From positions 186,001 through 250,000 of the forward strand of contig OW569345.1 of assembly GCA_937625935.1 (NCBI GenBank): 64,000 nucleotides of DNA. Direction: 5' to 3'. The translations under genes and the position numbers were made by a program. Origin of the DNA: Tetramitus jugosus (Eukaryota > Heterolobosea > Eutetramitea > Acrasida > Vahlkampfiidae). Below, piece after piece: positions 18,229 to 27,809 of the stretch. Below the pieces are notes generated by a model. The model was given only the letters and a program-made list of their open reading frames with translations. It was not told the DNA's origin and made no database searches. The stretch's first letter is position 1; every line of letters starts with the position of its first letter.

Positions 18229-19833
18229 TCATTCAGAATTGGTGTTTCGAGCTCTTTTACGCCTTCTTCGCACAATGGTGCATTCTTCGTCGTCTGACTC
18301 AGCATAACTCTTACGCTTTGTTCGTTTGCTCGATGGAGTATCGATCTCTGAAATCTCTTGTGTGATCTCTTCATCACTCTCAACATTATCCTCCTCCTCT
18401 TCGGATTTGACCTCTTTTCTTGACCTTTTCTTCTCCTTTGTTTCTGAAAAGAGTTGCTGTTGCAGCTCTTTGGGCAGTTGTTTTTTGAATGATTGTGTTT
18501 GACAACCATACAATATCATCTGGGCCCATCCAGCATTACTACCAAATATGGACACAAACATTTTCATGTACTCCTTCATCTTTGATGCGTTGATTGCCTT
18601 TGACGGAGAAGAGCTTAACAACTTGAGTAATGACTTGTTGCTGGGCTCTTCCTTTGCTTTCACTGCCAAGATTGAGCAATAATGAAGGCGAACAAGTCTC
18701 AGTATATGCACATCTGTTGGAACTAAATCATTGCAGTCCATTGAGTACAGTGCAGTACATGAGGCTACCTTGACTCCTACACCTTGGAACTCAGTCAATA
18801 AATCCACTACATCAAAGCTGTCGAGTTCATTCAAATTTCTGCGCTTTCTCAAATTTAGCAAGTAGTCACTCTCCTTCTCGCGGAGCATTTGTACTGTTTT
18901 TACAATGTACTTCGCACGATATCCAAAACCCAGCTCTCTCAAATCCTTCTCAGTGGCCCGACTTAACTGCTCCAATGTTGGAAAGGAATAGAATGAAAAG
19001 TCCGTATTTTCGTGTTTTGTAGTATCATCAGCCTCACTCTCATCACTCTTGACCACTTCGTCTTCTGGAGAAAAGTCCAAAGTACCAACAGATGCCCCAA
19101 AATGTTGACACAAATTGCGTACCATGAGAGTAATGCGCGACACATTATTGTTTGAAGAACAAATGAATGAGATGAGGCATTCAAATGGATCTAGTCTCAC
19201 CACTCTCAACCCAGGAAAATAGTGATACACTTTTGCATATACTGACGAATCACACTTTGCAAACCACTTGTGCAACTGTCCTAACTCGACACCATCAACA
19301 CTAACCCCTTCATTGCTCACATTTTTGTCCTCAATCGCTTCATTTTCCTCCTGTTTCACGATGGAAGTCTCATCAACAACAACTATATCCACTGTTTTCA
19401 ACAAATCTGATTGAGATGCCTGCGAAGTGGAAGAAGATGCATCAGAAGATGAAAATGCAGGTCTCAAATGAAAATAATACCGAATATCTTTCTCTGCCTG
19501 ATCCAACTCCTCCTCTGTTATTATTGCCATTTCATTCTTCTCCTCCTTTTTCGTTAATACTTTCAAGATTCTAAAATTGATATCATTTTCCTCTTCTTTC
19601 AATTCAATGACATGTCTCTTATTCACCATTCCTACAAACCGAGCTCTGGACGCATTGTTCTTTTGCTCCTGTGTGGATGTTGACGACTCCGAAGTAACAG
19701 GAGAAGCTTTTGTTGGAATGGAGCGCCAGGAGAACACTTGACCACAAGTCAGCGTGTTTTCAAGCCGAAGTTCACAAGCAGGTACTCCCAAGGATCGATA
19801 CATGCTGCGGCATGCTGCTTTCACACTCTTCAT
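18229..19833 (-). CDS. OGG1: 8-oxoguanine DNA glycosylase/lyase
   Basis: Bifunctional base-excision enzyme that removes 8-oxoguanine opposite cytosine. 534 aa. The N-terminal OGG domain has ELRLENTLTCGQVFSWRSI; then come DPFECLISFICSSNNNVSRI (the human SSNNN motif, residues about 223-234) and LGFGYRAKYIVKT. The helix-hairpin-helix ends in GVGVKVASC, with the Schiff-base Lys at 355, and VPTDVHI supplies the catalytic Asp at 374. Two acidic inserts (about 125-180 and 255-280) and a C-terminal tail of some 90 residues with KKRSRKEVK and RRRRKRARN set it apart from the 345-aa human enzyme. The tail looks like nuclear localisation signals. Intronless; divergent from the lipase-like gene. Confidence 0.93.
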   Translation of the reverse strand: MKSVKAACRSMYRSLGVPACELRLENTLTCGQVFSWRSIPTKASPVTSESSTSTQEQKNNASRARFVGMVNKRHVIELKEEENDINFRILKVLTKKEEKNEMAIITEEELDQAEKDIRYYFHLRPAFSSSDASSSTSQASQSDLLKTVDIVVVDETSIVKQEENEAIEDKNVSNEGVSVDGVELGQLHKWFAKCDSSVYAKVYHYFPGLRVVRLDPFECLISFICSSNNNVSRITLMVRNLCQHFGASVGTLDFSPEDEVVKSDESEADDTTKHENTDFSFYSFPTLEQLSRATEKDLRELGFGYRAKYIVKTVQMLREKESDYLLNLRKRRNLNELDSFDVVDLLTEFQGVGVKVASCTALYSMDCNDLVPTDVHILRLVRLHYCSILAVKAKEEPSNKSLLKLLSSSPSKAINASKMKEYMKMFVSIFGSNAGWAQMILYGCQTQSFKKQLPKELQQQLFSETKEKKRSRKEVKSEEEEDNVESDEEITQEISEIDTPSSKRTKRKSYAESDDEECTIVRRRRKRARNTNSE

Positions 19834-20155
19834 ATCTGCTCTTTTTGATTCACTTTCTTGAACATGTTTGTTTGAAGTTTCAACAACAAAAAAGGTTGAT
19901 TGCCGTAAATAGATTGATTTCCCCCTAGAAACGGGAATTCTCTGACGTCAAGTTTCGTCCAGCTGGGAGTTTCGATTGGGTGGTGCTGGTACTTGTTGCC
20001 AACACCAATTTTGATCGTTCTGATTTCATTTACTCTCTGAGAAAACCAATCATTGATATTTTTACTTTACATCGATTGTTGTTGTTCCTATTCTTCCATT
20101 TGTTTGAACCAAGCAGACGTACGAAAACGAAAAATCATCATTGACCGAATCGGAC
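19834..20155. other. Intergenic region, divergent promoters of OGG1 and the lipase-like gene
   Basis: 322 bp with no gene seen. An open frame continues a few codons upstream of the lipase-like ATG from a TTG, which was not used. Confidence 0.5.
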
Positions 20156-21345
20156 ATGAACACTCTGAAAAATTGGTTTTCGGGTAGCAACCCCACTGTT
20201 GTAGATGGAACGCAAACATTGAACAAGCGAAGCAAAAGTGCGACCAATCTTTTGCTTGAGCAACAACGACAAGAACAGATGAATGAAATGGAGGATGTGC
20301 CGCCAAAGACGACAATGATGACAAAGTGTGATCCTGTTCCTCTTGAGTTGCACTATCGGTGGTGGTTACCATCACCAACAACTACCGCGCACAATACTCA
20401 TCACAAAGTGAGAGCTATTGTTCTCATTATTCATGGTTATGGAGAGCATGTGGGTGTGTATGAAGAACTAGGAACGACATTAAATAGAGAAAATATAGCT
20501 AGTATGTTGTTGTTGTTGTTTATAGTTGCTAGCAGTAGCTATGCTATTTGGCACAGATGATGATTGTCATTGTGTTTATATATGTAAATGAAATTGGATA
20601 ACTTACAAAAATTCATTCATTTTGTGTTGCTTTGCTGTACATGGATTCATTAGTGTTCGGGTTTGATTTGAGAGGATTCGGTCAATCTCAGGGAACAAGG
20701 CGGCAATTGGATAATTTTGATCAGTACTTTAGTGATATCGAGTGTGCAATCGATCAAATTCATTTACAATTCCCTCAGAATGAACATCCTGACCTAAAGT
20801 TGTTTTTGTGGGGAATGGGAGCAGGAGGCATTGTGGTTACAAGTTTTGCAATCAAAGGCAATGAACCATACCGGAGCAGAGTCAATGGTGTGATACTGGT
20901 GGGTCCAGGTTTCGAGCTAGGTGACAACATGAAGAGTCCACTCAAGGTTACACTCTTGGACGGAATTGCATATTTTTTGCCATGGATCTCTGTTCAACAC
21001 CTTGACAAGAACAACATATCGAGTGACCCTGCGTACACGGAACGATTGGATAAGGATCAGTGGATCGATTTGGGTGGAATGCCAGCATGGTACGCCTCAG
21101 TGTTTGTGAGTGAGCAGAGATGGTTGCGTGACAACATCTCTTCATTCAATGTGCCTGTTCTACTACAACATGGTGAGTGTGACTTGTTGGCTGATCCCAG
21201 CGGCAGCAAATGGATGATTGAGAAGTGCTCATCGGAAGATAAGACCCTAAAACTCTATATGAACATGTATCACAATCTCTATCACGAGTTCAGTAGTGAG
21301 CACGTGACCGATGATTTGTTGAAATGGCTTAGGAGGCGCTGGTGA
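20156..21345 (+). CDS. Monoglyceride-lipase-like alpha/beta hydrolase lacking the catalytic serine
   Basis: Serine-hydrolase fold related to monoacylglycerol lipases. Exon 1 is 20156-20501, exon 2 is 20654-21345, and the 152-bp intron has GTATGT and TAG; the join reads NRENIAMFGFDLRGFGQSQG, giving 345 aa. The oxyanion-hole strand LIIHGYGEHVGVYEEL, the FGFDLRGFGQSQG strand, the acid residue in QHGECDLLADPSG (Asp292) and the histidine in YHNLYHE (His322) are all in place. The nucleophile elbow should read G-x-S-x-G but reads GMGAG (169-173): residue 171, codon GGA at 20818-20820, is Gly. The enzyme is therefore probably inactive as a hydrolase and may be a binding or regulatory protein. The N-terminal 50 residues are hydrophilic with no signal peptide. 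Confidence 0.82.
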
Positions 21346-21641
21346 CGCACACCCCCGAAAAATCGGACACCTCCCTTTTGTACAATAAGCTCTCTATTTA
21401 TTCCCTTCCAATAAAACGTGTGGCCACATCATGAGATCCGGTTGCATGGATTCCACAACAAGTCAAATGTCAATTCATTAATTTTAATCTCCGTGGATCT
21501 CGGCCGTGACACAAACGGATTCATTTTCCTCTGCATTTTAAAAAGAAGATCCAAAGGAAACCATCCCAAATCCAACAAACACCATCTAATAACAAGATTT
21601 TACATTACCCTGTTTAATCAAACTCATACCAACCTCGAATC

Positions 21642-21961
21642 ATGTCAGATGCCAACACAAAGTATGAAAGAGCAGAAGAGTTCACACTTGCTCTCATCCT
21701 GTAAGTACCGATATGTATTCTCACTGCACTTGATAAACGACAGTGCACATGCTCACATGGTCCATCTATCTCTTTTACAGATTTATTGTAGGATTATTCT
21801 TCGGTCCAGTTCTATTGGTCGTGATTGTTCTGTACAGAAACAACATTGACAAGAATGTGAGACTAGTCTGGTTCCTTAGCATTATTTTTGCCGTTTTATG
21901 GCTCATTACGTACATTATTGCAATTATCAGCATTGTATTCGGTGCTATCTTTGGAAGATAA
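21642..21961 (+). CDS. Small two-span membrane protein, Pmp3-like in layout
   Basis: Exon 1 is 21642-21700 and exon 2 is 21781-21961, with an 80-bp intron (GTAAGT, pyrimidine tract, ACAG). The spliced product is 79 aa: a polar start (MSDANTKYERAEEFT), a first hydrophobic span LALILFIVGLFFGPVLLVVIVLY, a short basic loop RNNIDKNVR, then a second, longer span to the C-terminus. The layout resembles Pmp3/UPF0057 stress membrane proteins, but the family's proline motif is not clear, so the assignment is weak. AATAAA overlaps the stop region. A tRNA-Asn gene follows 37 bp downstream on the other strand. Confidence 0.65.
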
Positions 21962-21997
21962 ATAAAAGTTTTTCTCTAAATTGAAACAAAAGGTCAT

Positions 21998-22070
21998 CTC
22001 CTCCAGTTGGGCTCGAACCAACGACCTGCAGGTTAACAGCCTGACGCTCTACCAACTGAGCCATGGAGGA
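21998..22070 (-). tRNA. tRNA-Asn (anticodon GTT)
   Basis: The reverse complement gives acceptor stem TCCTCCA/TGGAGGA with discriminator G, D arm GCTC/GAGC with loop AGTTGGTA, anticodon loop CTGTTAA (anticodon GTT), and T arm GTTGG/CCAAC around TTCGAGC. The anticodon stem has one end mismatch. There is no intron. No retroelement fragment is seen on either side, unlike the other two polymerase III genes of the window. Confidence 0.93.
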
Positions 22071-22347
22071 TATATTTTCTGTTAACTGATATACCTTTTT
22101 AAAATATTTGTCCGCCACTTCCTAAAAAAGAAACAATTGTTCCTTGTTTCAACACCAAGAAATTCTTTAAGATTGGTGACAGCAGCTCCTACAATGCAAC
22201 GGCACACACGATCGCCTTGCTGCAACTCTATAAAGAGGCAGCAATGTTGAATGGAAAAAAAGCAGGGAATTTTTGGTGGCCGTTTCAGATACATGGGAAG
22301 ATCTGCCGATCCACAAGAAGTCATCTTCATCATCTTCATCAAATAAA

Positions 22348-23088
22348 ATGTTACGAGGTAGAAATTGTGTGATCACTGGAGCATCATCCGGAATGGGTGA
22401 TTGCATAGCGAGAGAACTGAGCAAACTCGGTATTAACTTGGCTGTCTTGGCCAGGAGAGAAGAAAAGTTGAACAAGTTGGCAAACGAGTGTCAACAATCT
22501 GCACCATCAAAAATCAATGTCCATGTGATCCCAACTGATATGTCCGATAAGAAGTCTGTTGACTCTGCGGTTGATCAAATTGCCCGAGTCTTTGATCACC
22601 GTGTTCACTTCTTGATCAACTGTGCTGGTGTGATGGAAAAGAGAGCAGATCGAGTCGACAAGGATGATCCTGATGACTGGGAGAACACTCTGATGGTTAA
22701 CTTGGTGAACACCATGAGAATTACTCAAAAGCTCAGTCCCATGATTCTGGCCAACAAGGATCAAGGCGCCATTGTGAGCATTGGAAGCATCAGTGGCACA
22801 ATGACTGGTTCGGGAATTCCCGCTTACTATGCATCCAAGCACGGTATTCGTGCCTTCTCGCACAACTTGTTTGAAGATATTCGTTCGAATGGAACCAAAG
22901 TTTGTGTCATTGAACCTGGAATGGTCAATACGCCAATGGTATCCGGCAGTGAGCAACTGGATCCAAGCAAGATGATTCAACCAATCGACATTGCAGAGGC
23001 TGTTCTCTATGTGTTGAATTCGAGACCGTCAGTGTGTCCAATTGAAATTGTCTTGAGACCTCAGAAACCTGTGAGAAAAGACTCTTAA
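22348..23088 (+). CDS. Short-chain dehydrogenase/reductase, classical type
   Basis: NAD(P)-dependent oxidoreductase of 246 aa from the ATG at 22348; an upstream extension of the frame starts only at TTG. The cofactor loop TGASSGMG sits at residues 10-17, NCAGVM replaces the usual NNAG, the catalytic serine lies in IVSIGSISG, and the catalytic pair is in YYASKHG (Tyr/Lys). VIEPGMVNTPMV is the conserved PG motif after the active site. The ARR segment after the second strand (LAVLARREEKL) suggests NADP(H). The closest general match is to the bacterial YdfG / serine dehydrogenase-like group; the substrate is unknown. Confidence 0.82.
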   Translation: MLRGRNCVITGASSGMGDCIARELSKLGINLAVLARREEKLNKLANECQQSAPSKINVHVIPTDMSDKKSVDSAVDQIARVFDHRVHFLINCAGVMEKRADRVDKDDPDDWENTLMVNLVNTMRITQKLSPMILANKDQGAIVSIGSISGTMTGSGIPAYYASKHGIRAFSHNLFEDIRSNGTKVCVIEPGMVNTPMVSGSEQLDPSKMIQPIDIAEAVLYVLNSRPSVCPIEIVLRPQKPVRKDS

Positions 23089-23619
23089 GAGAGATCTGAT
23101 TACAACCAAAACGTGCAAAACACCAAGAGACAGTTGAATCTGTCCAACTCGTTGACACATTGTGATCAAATCGCAATAATGGCTACAATGAATATTCTTG
23201 CATCACCTCTACACACAAATTAGTGATGATGAATCTTCCGTTGATTCCCGTGTCGTTGCATTTTTTTGTAAACCAGAGATTATCGCGCCCTTTTGCCATT
23301 TTCAAGCAGAGTTACAACGTGTGCGAATTATTTCGCTGGGGAGTGCAAGATCCAACGTTCGAGAGCCCGCCACGCCATGCCACACACCAAAGCTCAAAAG
23401 CAAAAACTGAAAATTCACACCAAACTTCCCCCAAACCAACAACGAACCCACTACCTTCCAACAACAACAAAAACCCATCCCGACTTATTGTTTTCGGAGC
23501 ACTCCAGTCTATTCTGTGTGAGACATCAATAATCAACAACAACCAACAACCAACAACTACAATAACAACAACAGAATAATTATTCTTCTTACAACTTCAA
23601 TCATCACTAAACAACAACA
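23089..23619. other. Intergenic region with CAA-rich leader of HMG-CoA reductase
   Basis: 531 bp. From about 23440 to the ATG the sequence is dominated by CAACAA and ACAACA units, likely the 5' UTR of the next gene. Three overlapping short open frames in 23198-23579 are products of this composition and are not called. Confidence 0.5.
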
Positions 23620-25224
23620 ATGAACACATTTGTCGAAAAGATTAGCAAGGACACCCAAAACAAATGGGTCAAAGATATGGCAACCAAGAAGGCCCCTAGC
23701 CAAAAGATTGACATTCCTAGAGGATACGGCAAGGAAGTGATTGAAGAAAGATGGAAGCTCGTGCTCAACAATGAACAATACAAGAATTACATTAAGGAAA
23801 AGAATGGAAATGACAGCAGTTTGTCTCTCTCTGATGTTCAGAGTGCCATGGACCCAAAAGCCATCCTCTTGGACCAAGAAACTCTTGACAATAATGAAAT
23901 TTTCAAGGACAATATTGAAAACTTTGTGGGTACTGTCAAGGTGCCATTGGGTATTGCTGGTCCAGTGAGAATGAACGGTTTGCATGCCAATGGAGACTAT
24001 TACATTCCATTGGCAACAACTGAGGCTGCTCTTGTGGCCAGTATCAGCAGAGGTATCAGTGCCATCAACCAATCTGGTGGATGCACTGCTGCTGTGATCC
24101 TTGAGGGTGTCAACAGAGATCCTACCTTCCAATTCCGAAATTTGATTGAAGTGGGTCAATTTTTGGCATGGTCCGCTGGTCAATTCGCAAACTACAAGGT
24201 GGCTGCTGAGAAGACGACTAGACATGGAAAGTTGTACGACATCAAGTACACTGTCGAAGGAAGAGACGTTCACTTGAAGTGCGTTTACACGAGTGGTGAT
24301 GCATCTGGTCAAAACATTGTGACCATTGCCACTGAAAACATTGTAGAGTACATTATTGAACACTCTCCAGTCAAGCCAATGGCACACTATTTGGAAGGTG
24401 GTATGTCTGGTGACAAGAAGGGAAATCACTCTGTGATGACCCATGTCAGAGGAAAGAAGGTTGTTGCTGAAGTTATCCTGCCAGCACACGTTGTTCAAAC
24501 GACCCTTCACGTCACACCAGATCAAATGATTCAAGCTACAGGTGTTGCTCAAAGAGGTCTCATGATGTCTGGTGCCATTGGTGCCTCATGTCACTTCTCC
24601 AATGCCATTACTGCTATGGCCATTGCACTCGGTCAAGATCCAGCCTGTGCCGCTGAAATGCACGTTGGTCTTGCTCGTTGTGAATTGACACCGGAAGGTG
24701 ATGTCTACCTCAGTGTTACTCTGCCAAACATTCTTGTCGGTACTGTCGGTGGTGGAACAAAGTTGCCAAGTCAAAAGGCTTGCTTGGAATTGATGGGTCT
24801 CGCTGGTGCTGACAAGGCCAATGCATTGGCTGAAGTTTTTGGTGCTGTTTTGATTGCCGGTGAAATTTCACTTGGATCTGCTGTTGTTTCTGGTGACTTT
24901 GCCAAGGCACACAAGATTTTGGCCAGAGACACCTCTGATCCAATTGATTTGTCTGTTGACTCTATTGGTGAAGCTTTCCAAAAGGCTCAATCCCATTTGG
25001 TCAAGATGTCTACTCTGCCATCCAAGGACGACATTATGAAGATTTATGGCTTGTACAAGCAATCCACTGTTGGTGACATCAATGTTGACAGACCAAGTCT
25101 CTTCTCCTTTGATTTGAAGGCAAAGGCCAAGTACGATGCCTGGGCAGTGCAAAAGGGAAAGACCAAGGAACAAGCAATGAGAGATTACGTGCAAGTTGTG
25201 TTGGATTTGCTTGTGACCAAGTAA
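23620..25224 (+). CDS. HMGCR: HMG-CoA reductase, soluble catalytic form
   Basis: Makes mevalonate from HMG-CoA with NADPH, the committed step of isoprenoid and sterol synthesis. 534 aa, all of it catalytic domain; the multi-span sterol-sensing membrane region of animal and fungal enzymes is absent. Visible active-site pieces are the Glu of LATTEAALVAS (Glu135), the Lys of GMSGDKKG (266/267), the Asp of ALGQDPACA (Asp340) and the His of GDFAKAHKIL (His431), with GTVGGGTKLPSQ near 374. The cofactor motif is GDASGQN (226-232) where class I enzymes usually have DAMGMN. Overall order and the ENVIG-like start (ENFVGTVKVPLGIAGP) fit class I. No targeting signal is obvious. Codon use looks highly biased, as in strongly expressed genes. 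Confidence 0.92.
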   Translation: MNTFVEKISKDTQNKWVKDMATKKAPSQKIDIPRGYGKEVIEERWKLVLNNEQYKNYIKEKNGNDSSLSLSDVQSAMDPKAILLDQETLDNNEIFKDNIENFVGTVKVPLGIAGPVRMNGLHANGDYYIPLATTEAALVASISRGISAINQSGGCTAAVILEGVNRDPTFQFRNLIEVGQFLAWSAGQFANYKVAAEKTTRHGKLYDIKYTVEGRDVHLKCVYTSGDASGQNIVTIATENIVEYIIEHSPVKPMAHYLEGGMSGDKKGNHSVMTHVRGKKVVAEVILPAHVVQTTLHVTPDQMIQATGVAQRGLMMSGAIGASCHFSNAITAMAIALGQDPACAAEMHVGLARCELTPEGDVYLSVTLPNILVGTVGGGTKLPSQKACLELMGLAGADKANALAEVFGAVLIAGEISLGSAVVSGDFAKAHKILARDTSDPIDLSVDSIGEAFQKAQSHLVKMSTLPSKDDIMKIYGLYKQSTVGDINVDRPSLFSFDLKAKAKYDAWAVQKGKTKEQAMRDYVQVVLDLLVTK

Positions 25225-25467
25225 ATCATCTCTCGATACAATTCATAGGCGGTGAAGGGATTTTGCTGTTTGCTGCCATGTGCAGCGAACCATCATCACA
25301 GTTGCTCATATTTAATAGTTTTGATCAAGCGATCAGACCCGGACGATAGGCACTTGTACTTTATAAACAGTATCAAATTTTTTGAATTGGTGTTCAGTTA
25401 TCAGATTTATTGTTCTTGACTTTTATGTGATGCACTAAGTTCAAGATTAAGCTCAGCACACAGTCGT

Positions 25468-27237
25468 TTATTGCTGACGAGAGTAGGTTGAAGGCGTGCT
25501 TGGAGTCAATATGTTTGCTAGACGTATCTTCTTTTCATACTTTTCTCGCAGTTTGGCATACACAAACTCGACCACTAACAGTACTTGTGCCAATTGGAAC
25601 AAGAGGGTGACAAAGTAGAAAAAGTTGGCATTACCTGTGCCTTTAAATATCCATGTCCTGAAGCAAGCTGGCCCGATAATCACTCCATAAGTCATCAGAA
25701 CAGAAATAAAGAATCCATATCTCATGTCTAAAAGTTTGAGTCAATATCAATTGACATTACACACAGAGATAAGCAAATATGTACATACACTTGGTCAAGT
25801 AGGAGTACATCATCAACAAAGTGACATAGAAGAAGGAGTCCGCAAATGTGGCATATGCCTTAAACACTGACAAAGTGCCAATCATTAGTAAACAGAGGAA
25901 AGTAGGATCATCCCTATACAATACAACAAGAGCAAATACAATGAAAAATAAATGGTAAACAACAGACATATTTCACAAGCAACAAAAAGCAATGATTGAG
26001 TGTGCACATACTTCAAACGAACAGTCAATGGCAAAATATAGGCAAATTGATGAACGTGGAATATCAGTAAGAAGAATCTTCTAAAGTGATCAAACACCTC
26101 CGTGAACATGTACCAGAAGTTGGACCAATTGGGAGTCAAGTCCTGAACACTCATTGGATACACGTACGCATTCTCAATAAACTGCCAGGAATGACCAGTC
26201 ATCACATATGACAGGTACATCCACAGAGCAAACCAAAATGAAAACAATAGAACTACTTTGATACCGACAACAACCACGTGATTGCTGCTCGAATATAACA
26301 AGCTATGATTCTTCTTCACCTTGAGATCACTGCTGGAACGACGCTTAAGATAATACTCATAAGCATACGCACGCTGTATCATCAGAGTGATGGGAACAAT
26401 CAAAACAAGTGGAAACAAGTTTTGATACGACGCAAGTGAAACACTCATCGTACACCAAACGACATTGCCCTTGAGCGCGAAATAAACTGTTGCCGCCAGC
26501 GCCAAATTATTAAAAATGACAGTGGACATGCTCACGCAGCTACAAATCATGATTGGATTAAACAAGTAGAGCGCAGCAATAATATGGGGCAAATTGGAGT
26601 GAAATCCATGGAGAGAGGACGATGATTGCAACAGTGCTTCATTCGAATCAAACGAGTGTGCCAAGTCCACATTGGTTCGATGAATCTTTGCAATCTGGAA
26701 CAACAATACCGTAATCAAGACATCCATCCCAATAAACAAACATCGACAAAACCAGTCATACTGAGAAACTCGGTCAATCTCACGACTACTCTCACTCCAT
26801 TGATAAAATGACAGAAAAGGCAAGAGGATCAACGGCGGTTGAAGAAACATTGTGCTATTGTAGGGTGATTGATTGAGTTGGGTAACGAGATGCAATCCCT
26901 CTGTGACTCTTCGAAAACTCGTGGTCGGCGTAGAGAACTCCACTTGTTTCTGCAGAGTGAGATCGAATCGAGCTTGGAAGAGTAAAATTCGGAGAATGAT
27001 ACCTATGGAGATCCAAATGATCCATTTGATGGATAGGATGGAGTCATTGTTGTGTTTGAATGATGGCAATGATGTTGATGTGAGTGGTGATAATGATGTT
27101 TTGGTAGTGGTGGTGGTGGTATGAGGATGGAGAGAAGAGTCATTGTTGTTGTTGGTGGTGGCGGTGGTGGTGTTCGTGTTCGTGTTCAATGATAACACTT
27201 TTTTGGGTTCTTCACCTAGCTTTCTCCTTCGTATCAT
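25468..27237 (-). CDS. PIGU: GPI transamidase subunit PIG-U (CDC91)
   Basis: Membrane subunit of the ER complex that attaches GPI anchors. There are three exons: 27237-26012, 25913-25789 and 25727-25468; introns of 98 and 61 bp keep the frame (VRLK-DDPTFLCL, LTKY-MRYGFF), giving 536 aa. Family landmarks are EFSTPTTSFRRVTEGLHLV, SPYNSTMFLQPPL, YLFNPIMICSCVSMSTVIFN, VQDLTPNWSNFWYMFTEVFDHF and TGNANFFYFVTLLFQLAQVL, each matching the order in human PIGU. Multiple hydrophobic spans cover most of the protein. The first 70 residues are a Thr/Asn-rich extension before the first span, which accounts for most of the excess over the 435-aa human protein. Confidence 0.88.
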
Positions 27238-27518
27238 GATGTTTGTTTGTTGTGTGATCAATGTCGCTTGTGTTTTTGCTTTTTTCTGCGCCAAGCAAAC
27301 TCTTATTTTTAGTCCTTCACCACCCAGAAAACAATTGAGGAGTGTAACTTGGTTGTATTTGACAGTGCCTGATAAAATTCTTCAGTGCGTGTCCTTGAAG
27401 GATCACATTGATTCAACTTTTCAGTTTGTAAAGAGTTCCTACTGCAAAAATAGAACCAGATCGTCTGCAAATACATGAACAGAGACTTGGATTTCACACC
27501 GACAAAGATCAACAAACG

Positions 27519-27740
27519 ATGGCAGAAAAAGACCCAAGAACACTCCTTACAGGAGATGCAAAGGAAGCCCAACTCGAGATCACAGGCTTAGAGTACGGAA
27601 ACCTAAATCTGTTCAGTGACCAGGACTTGAAAGAATTAGGTGACAAACAAAAGAATGAAGATACTTTTGAAGGAGATCAACGAGATCCCAGAGAAAGAAA
27701 GCTCACAGAGTACCTTCAGTACGACCCTAGTCCCTCTTAA
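27519..27740 (+). CDS. Small acidic protein of unknown function
   Basis: 73 aa from an ATG preceded by an A-rich context (AACAAACG), ending shortly before the convergent DRC4 gene. The sequence is hydrophilic with no signal or membrane segment: MAEKDPRTLLTGDAKEAQLE, GLEYGNLNLFSDQDLKELG, RDPRERKLTEYLQYDPSPS. I do not recognise it. It is called because its start context, composition and placement between two genes are gene-like, but it could also be the last exon of something longer or chance. Confidence 0.4.
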   Translation: MAEKDPRTLLTGDAKEAQLEITGLEYGNLNLFSDQDLKELGDKQKNEDTFEGDQRDPRERKLTEYLQYDPSPS

Positions 27741-27809
27741 TTCTTATCGAGTTCAGAATGGTGTTATTAAAATGATTTCCAATATTCAATCCACAGTGAT
27801 AATATGGTT

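Noticed and set aside
20512-20653. Apparent stop of the lipase-like gene and a second ORF starting at 20632
   Set aside because: A 152-bp intron with GTATGT donor and TAG acceptor joins both parts in frame and removes the unrelated residues, so this is not a frameshift.
23557-24552. 331-codon minus-strand frame opposite HMG-CoA reductase
   Set aside because: Antisense shadow of a gene whose sense frame carries all catalytic motifs.
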